From positions 1-32,071 of the forward strand of contig CAMYKZ010000040.1 of NCBI GenBank assembly GCA_947259045.1: DNA of 32,071 nucleotides, in the 5' to 3' direction. How positions within the stretch are numbered: the stretch's first letter is position 1; each line of letters begins with the position of its first letter. The notes under the pieces are model-generated. The model had not been told where the DNA came from. It saw nothing but the letters and a program-made list of their open reading frames with translations, and made no database searches. The translations under genes were made by a program, and so were the position numbers. Source of the DNA: an uncultured Afifella sp. GTDB lineage: Bacteria > Pseudomonadota > Alphaproteobacteria > Rhizobiales > Afifellaceae. Positions 1-6,516 of the stretch are shown piece by piece.

Positions 1-764
1 GCAGCTATCGCATAGACCGCACGGGCGCCATTTTCGTGACAGGCTTCGGCCGCGCGCACCATCGTTCCGCCGGTGCTGATAATGTCATCGACCACCAGAA
101 CCGTCGCATCGGCCACATCGCCGACGAGAAGATTGCCACTGACGATCCCGGCGCTTCGCCGTTTCTCCATGAAGGCGGAGCCGATCGGGCGACCTGTCAT
201 TTCCTCCAGCATCTCGCGGAAGAGCTGGGCGCGCTTCACGCCGCCAGGATCCGGACTTGCGACAACCGCCGGTCCCCTGTCCAGCGCCGGACCCAAATGA
301 TCACAGAACAGCCGCCGCGTATCGAGATGCACGGCCTGGCATCGAAACGCGTTCTGGAAGGCAACGATATTGTGCACGTCGAGCGTCACAACGGTATTTA
401 CGCCGATCGCTTCGAACAGTTCCGCAACATAGCGTGTCGTCAGTGGGTCGCGCGCCTTCGTCCGCCGGTCCTTGCGGGCATAGGCGAGATACGGCGTCAC
501 GGCCGTTATCCGCGCTGCGCCGGCATCGCGAAGCGCTCCGAGAAAAAACAGAAGCCGGCAGATCTTGTCGTTTGCCGATGCGTCCGGGCTACCGTGCAGG
601 CTCTGGATGACATAAACATCCTCACCACGCACGCCGACGAGGGGACGGGCCTTGTGTTCACCATCTTCGAAGTCTCGCTCCTCATGGGAGGACAGTTCGG
701 TGCCAAGCGCACCGGCTACACGCTGACCGAAGGTCTTGCTGGCATTCAATGCAAAGAGTCTCAT
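1..764 (-). CDS. prs: Ribose-phosphate pyrophosphokinase (PRPP synthetase), 3' end off the window
   Basis: Makes PRPP from ribose 5-phosphate and ATP for nucleotide, His and Trp synthesis. The first 254 residues are visible; a usual family length of about 310 means the last 50-60 residues lie beyond the left edge. Visible family marks are the catalytic stretch [17 protein letters not shown] (about 91-107), the region [12 protein letters not shown] (about 129-140, where classical enzymes have DLHSxQIQGFF) and the PRPP-binding loop [12 protein letters not shown] (about 224-235). The divergence at 129-140 suggests a specialised paralogue rather than the main housekeeping copy; this is inference. 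The ATG at 764 has no Shine-Dalgarno sequence upstream and sits at the predicted transcription start of an FNR-type promoter, so the mRNA may be leaderless. It is divergent from the hydrolase gene at 873. Confidence 0.93.
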   Translation of the reverse strand, partial: MRLFALNASKTFGQRVAGALGTELSSHEERDFEDGEHKARPLVGVRGEDVYVIQSLHGSPDASANDKICRLLFFLGALRDAGAARITAVTPYLAYARKDRRTKARDPLTTRYVAELFEAIGVNTVVTLDVHNIVAFQNAFRCQAVHLDTRRLFCDHLGPALDRGPAVVASPDPGGVKRAQLFREMLEEMTGRPIGSAFMEKRRSAGIVSGNLLVGDVADATVLVVDDIISTGGTMVRAAEACHENGARAVYAIA

Positions 765-799
765 CGCAGATGATTTATGCGAACACAGCGCTGTCGCCC

Positions 800-813
800 T
801 TGATTCTCATCAA
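800..813. promoter_or_regulatory. FNR/FixK-type box in a divergent promoter
   Basis: TTGATTCTCATCAA is a perfect match to the TTGAT-N4-ATCAA consensus of FNR/FixK/Anr regulators. Its centre is 806.5. Rightward, a -10-like TATTCT lies at 835-840, giving a start near 848 (about -41.5, class II spacing), then AGGAAA at 859-864 and ATG at 873. Leftward, CATAAA lies on the minus strand at 774-779, giving a start near 765, next to the prs ATG. The symmetric fit suggests one box drives both genes under low oxygen. Confidence 0.75.
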
Positions 814-872
814 TGGCAATTGCCGCTCTCCGACTATTCTCGGTGGTGAACGACGGACAGGAAAAGATCGGT

Positions 873-1538
873 ATGGAGACAACCGATAATGATCGGGCAG
901 GCGACACTGTCCTGATCGGACCCAACCAGCTGGAAGGATTCCTGGGCATACCGGAGAATGCACGGGGGTTGGTGATATTCGCTCATGGCGCCGGCAGCAG
1001 CCGATTCAGCACCCGGAACAATCTTGTCGCTGCGACGCTCCGTTCAAAAGGCCTCGCAACGTTGCTGTTTGATCTTCTGAGCGAACGCGAAGCGGCCGAT
1101 CGGCGGAATGTCTTTGACGTCGCTCTTCTCTCCGAACGCCTGATCGAAGCGATGCATTGGGTTCGCGCACAGGGTACAATCCGGCATCTTCCGATCGGGC
1201 TGTTCGGCTCCAGCACCGGTGCAGCGGCGGCACTGGCTGCGGCGGCGCGGATGCCGGGGCAGGTAAGTGCCGTCGTTTCGCGCGGCGGCCGCCCGGATCT
1301 CGCCGGACCGGCATTGGGCGCGGTGCGCTGTCCGACGCTGTTGATTGTCGGCGGCGCCGATCTTCAGGTCCTGCAACTCAACGAAGAAGCCCTTGAAGCG
1401 ATGTCATGCGAAAAGCGTCTCACGATCGTTCCGGGTGCGACTCACCTCTTCGAAGAGAAGGGTGCACTGGAGAGCGTCGCGGAAGACGCAGCGGTTTTTT
1501 TCTCAGATCATCTGGGACCACCCGAGGGCCGACGATGA
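873..1538 (+). CDS. Alpha/beta hydrolase, dienelactone-hydrolase-like
   Basis: Probable cytoplasmic serine hydrolase of about 221 residues; substrate unknown. The fold is recognisable from VIFAHGAGSS (oxyanion region), the nucleophile elbow GLFGSSTGAAA (Gly-x-Ser-x-Gly), GGADLQV with the likely acid Asp after a late beta strand, and ATHLFEE with the likely catalytic His. An earlier ATG at 813 is possible but overlaps the FNR box and would lie upstream of the predicted transcription start. The ATG at 873 has AGGAAA eight bases upstream and is preferred. The gene is divergent from prs, and its stop overlaps the start of a possible 34-residue ORF (ATGA). Control by FNR/FixK is inferred from the promoter. 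Confidence 0.85.
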   Translation: METTDNDRAGDTVLIGPNQLEGFLGIPENARGLVIFAHGAGSSRFSTRNNLVAATLRSKGLATLLFDLLSEREAADRRNVFDVALLSERLIEAMHWVRAQGTIRHLPIGLFGSSTGAAAALAAAARMPGQVSAVVSRGGRPDLAGPALGAVRCPTLLIVGGADLQVLQLNEEALEAMSCEKRLTIVPGATHLFEEKGALESVAEDAAVFFSDHLGPPEGRR

Positions 1539-1639
1539 TTTGGCTACGATCCTGGGCAGGCCTGTTTGGGCTCGGCGATTCCGGCGAACGCCGAACCCCG
1601 GCGTCAACTGCTGCCGGCTCGCAGGAGAACCGGTCCTGA
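1535..1639 (+). CDS. Possible 34-residue translationally coupled small protein
   Basis: A short ORF begins at the ATG that overlaps the hydrolase TGA (ATGA) and has GAGGG six bases upstream. It encodes a peptide starting MIWLRSWAGLFGLGD and ends at TGA 1637-1639, five bases before the ATG of the DUF2238-like gene. That downstream gene has no Shine-Dalgarno at normal spacing, so this ORF may be a coupling leader or a real micro-protein. No family is recognised. Chance remains a serious alternative. Confidence 0.35.
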   Translation: MIWLRSWAGLFGLGDSGERRTPASTAAGSQENRS

Positions 1640-1644
1640 ATGCG

Positions 1645-2271
1645 ATGGACAGTTCGAAACTCAAACCCGGCGAATGGGCCGTGCTGCTTTTCACTGTCCT
1701 CTATGTCGCTGTCTTCTTCACCTACTTCCTGTCGATCGGCAATTACGAGTTCATCTGGTACGTCCTGACCCTTGTGGGCCTCGCCGGACTGGTCACACTG
1801 ACCAGAAAGACCGCGGCCCTGCCTGCGGCAATCCTCTGGGCGCTTTCGGTCTGGGGCCTGGTTCACATGGCCGGTGGAGGCGTCACGGTCGGTGGCGGCG
1901 TGCTCTACAATTACATCGTCCTGCCGGTGACGGCGGATGGCGAGATTTCGCTGCTGAAGTTCGACCAGCTGGTTCATTTCTACGGCTTCGCGGTCACCGC
2001 CTGGCTCTTGTGGCACCTGCTGCACGTGAATTTTCCGGACCTGCGCGGCACGGCGACCATCCATGTCTACCCGGCGCTCGGCAGCATGGGGCTTGGCGCG
2101 CTGAACGAAATGATCGAATTCTCCGCGGTTCTGCTGTTCCCCGACACCAATGTCGGCGGTTATTTCAACACGGCGATGGATCTGGTTTTCAACGCTCTCG
2201 GCGCCGCCACGGCCATGGCCGTAATCTTCCTCGTTCAGCGGCGAACCAGCGGAAAGAGAGATGCCGGCTGA
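1645..2271 (+). CDS. DUF2238-like (YjdF-type) integral membrane protein
   Basis: A 208-residue inner-membrane protein of unknown function. It has about six hydrophobic segments, starting with AVLLFTVLYVAVFFTYF. Two conserved-looking stretches fit the DUF2238/YjdF family as I know it: a polar, His-bearing segment KFDQLVHFYGF, and GLGALNEMIEFSAVLL followed by NTAMDLVFNALGA. These put acidic residues and a His in or near the membrane. The ATG at 1645 is chosen because the open frame upstream overlaps the hydrolase gene. Its own ribosome site is weak (AGGAG lies 17 bases away), so translation may be coupled to the small ORF just before it. It probably shares the FNR-type promoter with the hydrolase gene. 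Confidence 0.7.
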   Translation: MDSSKLKPGEWAVLLFTVLYVAVFFTYFLSIGNYEFIWYVLTLVGLAGLVTLTRKTAALPAAILWALSVWGLVHMAGGGVTVGGGVLYNYIVLPVTADGEISLLKFDQLVHFYGFAVTAWLLWHLLHVNFPDLRGTATIHVYPALGSMGLGALNEMIEFSAVLLFPDTNVGGYFNTAMDLVFNALGAATAMAVIFLVQRRTSGKRDAG

Positions 2272-2418
2272 TCTTTGGAACGTCGCGTGTGGCATTGGCG
2301 CGTCGGCGAACGGCAACACAGCCGCCTGGTCTGGCTCGCCTGTCTGTGGTTCCGTAGAAACGGATCCACCGTCGATAGAATGATTGTATTCGACATTTTT
2401 GCATTTCCTGGCTGAAAA

Positions 2419-2432
2419 TTGATCCGGCGCAA
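2419..2432. promoter_or_regulatory. Weak second FixK-like site
   Basis: TTGATCCGGCGCAA keeps the outer TTGA...GCAA accepted by FixK2-type proteins but is not a perfect dyad. It lies in the 195-base gap (2272-2466) before the 80-residue gene. Its centre at 2425.5 would put a class II start at about 2467, on the ATG itself, while the gene has a good AGGAG at 2456-2460, so the geometry is doubtful. I see nothing else firm in this gap. Confidence 0.3.
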
Positions 2433-2466
2433 ATGTCAGCGGGCCGATCCCTGATAGGAGAGTGCC

Positions 2467-2709
2467 ATGCGACAGCCGACACATCATGACATCATCCAGC
2501 TCTTCGGAGAGATCAGCGATCACAGGATCTTGGAAATCCTGGAAACCGGAGCCAATCTGGAACAGCTCGAAGAAGCCGCAGCGCGTCTGAAGGGGCAGGA
2601 TGACGTCATGGGCGACGCACGCATCCCGCTGGTGGGAGAAGCGGCCCAGGTCTACGACATCCTGATTCAGGATCAGGAACTGGCCCGCCAGATCGAAGCG
2701 GAACGTTGA
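2467..2709 (+). CDS. Conserved-looking 80-residue protein of unknown function
   Basis: A small soluble, acidic and mostly helical protein with no signal peptide or membrane segment. The start is well supported by AGGAG at 2456-2460, six bases before the ATG. The sequence has amphipathic stretches (DIIQLFGEISDHRILEILE, then LEQLEEAAARLKGQDD), which suggests a small helical bundle or a partner-binding protein. I do not recognise a family. Its place between the FNR-linked genes and the BA14K-like gene hints at a stress role, but that is inference from position only. Confidence 0.75.
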   Translation: MRQPTHHDIIQLFGEISDHRILEILETGANLEQLEEAAARLKGQDDVMGDARIPLVGEAAQVYDILIQDQELARQIEAER

Positions 2710-2802
2710 CGGACCGGCAGAGCCGAGCCGCCTGCAGCTTCGGAAGGGATGATCGGGGGCAGTGTAAACGGGCGATTTGTCCAAAACGACAGGTGAGAGA
2801 CT

Positions 2803-3249
2803 ATGAGAGTAACAACATACGGATTGATAATCGGCGGATTCGCACTGCTCGCCACGACTACAATGAGTTCGGCGGCTTCTGTTCCGGCAAGCGGTCTTCC
2901 GGCGCTACCGGATTTCACCGAAGACAGGGCACTGACAGAGCCGGTCGGTCACCCGCACTACCATAACAAGCGCAGGCACCGGCACAGCCATCGCTCAAAG
3001 CGCCATCGGCACAAATACGACCGGCACCGTCATGGCCGCCGCTACAAGCGTCGCCGGCCCGGTCACCGGTTTTATTTCGGCGGCTGGTGGTATTCAAATC
3101 CCTGGTTGTTTTATTCGACGCCGCACCGCTATTACCCAAATCGGCATGTGCAATGGTGTCTTGGCCGCTACCGGTCGTACAACCCGAACACCGACATGTA
3201 TTTTGGCTATGACGGGCGTTACCATCGCTGCCGCAGCCCGTACAGGTGA
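2803..3249 (+). CDS. Secreted BA14K-like protein
   Basis: A 148-residue exported protein. It starts with a signal peptide (hydrophobic core about 7-22, likely cleavage after SSAAS near residue 26). A very basic His/Arg/Lys-rich linker follows (about 53-85), then a Tyr/Trp-rich segment. The C-terminus matches the BA14K pattern: HVQWCLGRYRSYNPNTDMYF, then GYDGRYHRC, with two Cys that may pair. BA14K was first described as a Brucella immunoreactive protein and is typical of Hyphomicrobiales; a lectin-like or envelope role has been proposed. AGGTGA at 2791-2796 supports the ATG. The His-rich linker could bind metals or polyanions; this is inference. Confidence 0.85.
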   Translation: MRVTTYGLIIGGFALLATTTMSSAASVPASGLPALPDFTEDRALTEPVGHPHYHNKRRHRHSHRSKRHRHKYDRHRHGRRYKRRRPGHRFYFGGWWYSNPWLFYSTPHRYYPNRHVQWCLGRYRSYNPNTDMYFGYDGRYHRCRSPYR

Positions 3250-3258
3250 TTGAGTGTT

Positions 3259-3292
3259 CCCGGGTCGCGCCAATGTCCGTGGCGCGCCCGGG
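3259..3292. terminator. Strong hairpin after the BA14K-like gene
   Basis: CCCGGG (3259-3264) plus CGCGCCA (3266-3272) pairs with TGGCGCG (3280-3286) plus CCCGGG (3287-3292), with one bulged T and a 7-base loop. It starts 10 bases after the BA14K-like stop, in the convergent gap before the beta-CASP gene. The T-run after it is poor, so it could end transcription or protect a 3' end. The rest of the gap (3293-3508) shows nothing else I can support. Confidence 0.5.
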
Positions 3293-3508
3293 GATTTGAA
3301 ACGCCGAACGGCAAAGTCCTGACATATCTCCGGGAAGTCGGTTGTGTTGGCGAAGGTCCGCGCAAGGGCGCCTGGCTGAAAACCAGCGTTTCCGCGCCGT
3401 CGATGCCGGACACGCGCTGCGGTCGGATGGCGGCTGAACATTCGCCACGGCGTCCGGCTTCGACGGCGTCAAGAAACACCCACGGATCGGCGGGTCAGAT
3501 CCTGCGAT

Positions 3509-5116
3509 TCACCTGTCACTGGGTTCGCCCGACGCCAGCGTCCGCCTGATCCGGCGGATAATGACGTTACGCGCTTTTTCGTCCGATGCCTGTTCGACTG
3601 CCTCGTTGATGTCCAGAAGCAACTCCGTAAGGGCATTGTTCCAATCGAGGCGGGCCGTCGCTTCCGGCGCAATGCGCCGTTTCTTGCCGTCCGTCAGTTC
3701 GGCGCCATCCGGGTTCAGACGATAGATATCGTCGATCGCCGGATTGATGATCCGCTCCGTCGGCAGGATTTCGCCGGCAATCCGGTGCTTGAGAGCATTG
3801 CGGGCGTCCGGCTCCCCGTGAACAAGGAAGATACCCTGTCTCACCGGGCGCCGCTCCATCAGCCAGTCTGTGAGTTCCGGTCCGTCCGCATGGCCGGTAT
3901 AATCGTCCATCGACCGGATCGTCGCGTTGACGGCGACTTCTTCCCCCTGAATGCGCACCGGATCGGTGCCGTTGATCAAGAGCCGCCCGAGCGTGCCTTC
4001 GGCCTGATAGCCGACGATCAGAACAGTCGCATCCTTGCGCCAGAGGCGGTTTTTCAGATGATGCCTGATACGGCCGGCATCGCACATGCCGCTTGCGGCG
4101 ATGACGATGAAAAAGCCTTGCAGCCTGTTGATCGCCTTTGAATCGTCGACACTCTGCGAGAAGTGGAGCAGGTCGGAGCGGAAAGCACGCAAAAGATCAG
4201 AGCCGGTATCCAATTCATCCGCATGCCTGATAAAGACATCCGAGGCTCGGTTCGCCAGAGGCGAATCGATGAATATGCGCGCTTCCGGCATCTCCTTGTC
4301 GCCCATCAGGCGGATGAGATCGGTTACGAGTTCCTGGGTCCTCTCGACTGCAAATGACGGGATGATCAGCGCCCCGCCGCGTTTGGCGGCTGCATTGATC
4401 TCGGTCGCCAGATGCAGCCGGCGCCGGCCGGGCGAACGGTCGTGTCTGTCAGTCGAACCATAGGTGGATTCGCAGACAATATAATCGAACCCGTCTGGTG
4501 CGTCCGGATCGGGATGGAGGAGCTTGAAATCGGGGCCGAGATCGCCTGAGAACAGGATGCGCAACGGCCCAGCTTCCCCGTTGGGATCGGTCGCCTCGAT
4601 CTCGATGGAAGCAGAGCCCAGAAGATGACCGGCGTTCCAGAATCGTGCTCGAAGACCATCGGCCACAGCGACCCATGTTTCATATTCTGTTGCCTGAAAC
4701 TGGGCGAGACAGGCCTCCGTGTCGCCAGCGGAATAGATCGGCGTCACCTCCGGACGGCCGCGCTGACGGTTGCGCCGGTTCAGGTGCTCGACTTCGAACT
4801 CCTGGATGTGAGCGGAGTCCGGCAGCATCACCGAGCAAAGATCGGCGGTGGCCGGTGTCGCGAATATCGGGCCGCCGAAGCCCGCCTTGGTGAGTTTCGG
4901 CAGCAGCCCGGAATGATCGATGTGGGCGTGGGTCAGAAGCACGCAGTCGAGGCTCTCCGGATCGAAGGGGAAGGGTTCGTAGTTAAGCTGTTTCTCGGTC
5001 TTCGATCCCTGAAACATTCCGCAGTCGACCAGGATTCTCTTGTCGTCCACGCTGAGCAGAAAGCAGGAACCCGTTACCGTTCCCGCAGCGCCACAAAACA
5101 TCAGGGAAATCGTCAT
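3509..5116 (-). CDS. Beta-CASP metallo-beta-lactamase RNase
   Basis: A 535-residue zinc-dependent nuclease-like enzyme of the family containing CPSF73 and bacterial TTHA0252-type RNases. Visible motifs in order: THAHIDHSG (about 62-70, zinc ligands H63, H65, D67, H68), FSGDLG (metal-bridging Asp), the beta-CASP region with IPSFAVERTQEL, ASGMCDAGRIRHHLKN, GYQAEGTLGRLL, GHADGPELTDWL and FLVHGEPDA. All metal-binding positions appear intact, so it is probably active on RNA. It is distinct from RNase J, which is shorter in this region and has a different C-terminus. The gene is monocistronic and convergent with the BA14K-like gene. The ribosome site is weak. The 205 bases upstream (5117-5321) hold no gene and only a poor FNR-like half-site. 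Confidence 0.9.
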   Translation of the reverse strand: MTISLMFCGAAGTVTGSCFLLSVDDKRILVDCGMFQGSKTEKQLNYEPFPFDPESLDCVLLTHAHIDHSGLLPKLTKAGFGGPIFATPATADLCSVMLPDSAHIQEFEVEHLNRRNRQRGRPEVTPIYSAGDTEACLAQFQATEYETWVAVADGLRARFWNAGHLLGSASIEIEATDPNGEAGPLRILFSGDLGPDFKLLHPDPDAPDGFDYIVCESTYGSTDRHDRSPGRRRLHLATEINAAAKRGGALIIPSFAVERTQELVTDLIRLMGDKEMPEARIFIDSPLANRASDVFIRHADELDTGSDLLRAFRSDLLHFSQSVDDSKAINRLQGFFIVIAASGMCDAGRIRHHLKNRLWRKDATVLIVGYQAEGTLGRLLINGTDPVRIQGEEVAVNATIRSMDDYTGHADGPELTDWLMERRPVRQGIFLVHGEPDARNALKHRIAGEILPTERIINPAIDDIYRLNPDGAELTDGKKRRIAPEATARLDWNNALTELLLDINEAVEQASDEKARNVIIRRIRRTLASGEPSDR

Positions 5117-5321
5117 CTCAGCCCGCCATGGCTTTCACTTGTCCGCGTTACCGCGTTTGTTGGGTGGCACAGCGCACGGACGACCGTCAACAATCGGATG
5201 GCGGATCAGCGACCGACGCGATCCCGGTTATGGAGAAAACACCGGGCCATTGCGCCAAACGTTCTCGGCAGGGGGTGCATGCAGCGATTCGCGCTTTATG
5301 ACTTACTGACCCGTTGAAAAA

Positions 5322-5398
5322 TGGTGACCCCGACAGGATTCGAACCTGTGACCCTCAGATTAGGAATCTGATGCTCTATCCTACTGAGCTACGGGGCC
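5322..5398 (-). tRNA. tRNA-Arg (anticodon CCU)
   Basis: A complete 77-base cloverleaf on the minus strand with encoded 3' CCA (5322-5324). The acceptor stem GGCCCCG pairs with CGGGGUC with one G-U pair. The anticodon arm is UCAGA-UUCCUAA-UCUGA, giving anticodon CCU, which reads AGG. The T arm is ACAGG-UUCGAAU-CCUGU. It reads the rare Arg codon AGG. Such tRNA 3' ends often serve as integration sites, but no integrase or repeated tRNA end is visible here. Confidence 0.96.
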
Positions 5399-5451
5399 TG
5401 TTTTGACCAGTTCAGCGCCTTGCAGCGCAAAAATCCGTGTATCATGAATCC

Positions 5452-6474
5452 ATGACGGGTATCCAGCAGACATTTTCGCCGCGGCACAAGTGGCGGGTTG
5501 CGGCAGATTCTCTGTGCCGCGCAGCACGGATCATTGCGCTTTCCTGTGGTCCGGCCGCCTGTGTTCCGGCCGCCTGTGTTCTGGCCGCCAGTTCACTGGT
5601 CGGCCCGGGACCGGTCCTGGCCGCCGGCGCAGCCGGTCCGGAATTCTGCCCCGCAGCCCCGGGCGATCACGGCCGCGTCGAAGGCCCGGCCAGGAATCAG
5701 GCCAGGGAACAGGCCAGGGATCAGGTCACCGATCTCGCAGTCCAGGCAAGCGACCGCGGAGAAGCGGTTGTCATCGCCGGACTGGACGGCTGGCGCACAC
5801 TTGTCACCGGCAACGGCACGCTTCTGACACCGGCGGGAATTGCCGATTTCGGAACGCTCGAACCGCATTCGGCCGACGTCATGACCGCCGCCAGCCAGGC
5901 TTTGACCGAGGCCTTGAATGGGGCGCTGACGGGGGCCGCCGGCGACCAGATCAGGATCCGATACCTGGGCGCAAAAGCGGACCGGCGCGGCCGGCGCCCG
6001 GTGCTGATTTATACCAAAGCCGAAATGATCCAGGCGCGGCTCATCCGGTCCGGCGTGGCGATTGCCTTTCCGACCGGCGGCGCGCTGCCCTGCGCGGCCG
6101 AATTGCTCGCCGCAGAGGACACGGCACGGCGGGCCGGCCGCGGTTTCTGGAAGCGCAATCATGACTGGATCGCCGATGCCAGCCCGGAGCGGTTTGCCGG
6201 CCGGCTGAACCGCTTTGTCATCATGTCTGCCCGGGTGATTTCTGTCGGCACACGGGCGAATCGGACATATCTCAATTTTGGCGGCAAATGGGCGGATGAC
6301 GTGACGGTTGAAGTGCCCGGCCGGGCGCGCGACCGGTTTGGCGGCAATGGCGCACTTGAGGCCCTAAAAGGCCGGAAACTGCGGATTCGCGGCTTTGTAA
6401 TCGAAAAATCAGGCCCGATGATCGAGGTCCGGCACCCCTGGCAAATTGAGGTGCTGACAAAAAGCCTCCGATAA
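5452..6474 (+). CDS. Exported thermonuclease (SNase-like) family protein
   Basis: About 340 residues. The N-terminus has a long signal-type hydrophobic region (IIALSCGPAACVPAACVLA..., ending near VLAAGAAG). The middle part resembles the staphylococcal nuclease OB fold: DRRGRRPVLIYTKAEMIQ, ARLIRSGVAIAF and TARRAGRGFWKR match its second half. The C-terminus (about 250-340) looks like a second OB-like domain (ARVISVGTRANRTYLNFGGK). The canonical first-half active-site pattern (RLaGIDaPE) is not clear, so catalysis is doubtful and a binding role is possible. The ATG at 5452 is preferred over the in-frame GTG at 5437. Two short tandem repeats lie in the N-terminal third. Confidence 0.75.
   Translation: MTGIQQTFSPRHKWRVAADSLCRAARIIALSCGPAACVPAACVLAASSLVGPGPVLAAGAAGPEFCPAAPGDHGRVEGPARNQAREQARDQVTDLAVQASDRGEAVVIAGLDGWRTLVTGNGTLLTPAGIADFGTLEPHSADVMTAASQALTEALNGALTGAAGDQIRIRYLGAKADRRGRRPVLIYTKAEMIQARLIRSGVAIAFPTGGALPCAAELLAAEDTARRAGRGFWKRNHDWIADASPERFAGRLNRFVIMSARVISVGTRANRTYLNFGGKWADDVTVEVPGRARDRFGGNGALEALKGRKLRIRGFVIEKSGPMIEVRHPWQIEVLTKSLR
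5551..5580 (+). repeat. 15-bp perfect tandem duplication inside the signal region
   Basis: Two identical copies of CCGGCCGCCTGTGTT (5551-5565, 5566-5580), followed by a decayed third copy, add the repeated residues PAACV to the signal peptide core. A second 12-bp repeat (CAGGCCAGGGA-type) near 5704-5731 gives a QAR[E/D] repeat. Both keep the reading frame and look like slippage products. Confidence 0.8.
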
Positions 6475-6516
6475 TGGTATATAGGGCCGGTTTGGGGCCG
6501 GTATGCGGCGGATATC

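Noticed and set aside
813..872. Upstream ATG at 813 as start of the hydrolase
   Set aside because: It overlaps the FNR box and lies before the predicted transcription start; the ATG at 873 has a good ribosome site.
2277..2281. GGAAC as an EcfG-type -35 element before the 80-residue gene
   Set aside because: No CGTT follows at 16-17 bases.
1420..2784. Long minus-strand open frame (about 454 codons)
   Set aside because: It lies opposite the hydrolase and DUF2238-like genes, has low-complexity shadow composition and no recognisable motif; typical of GC-rich DNA.
5177..5190. FNR-like half-site upstream of the beta-CASP gene
   Set aside because: Only TTGAC-N4-GTC matches and no -10 lies at the right distance.
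5322..5398. tRNA-Arg as an integration site for a genomic island
   Set aside because: No integrase gene and no repeated tRNA 3' end were seen in the window.
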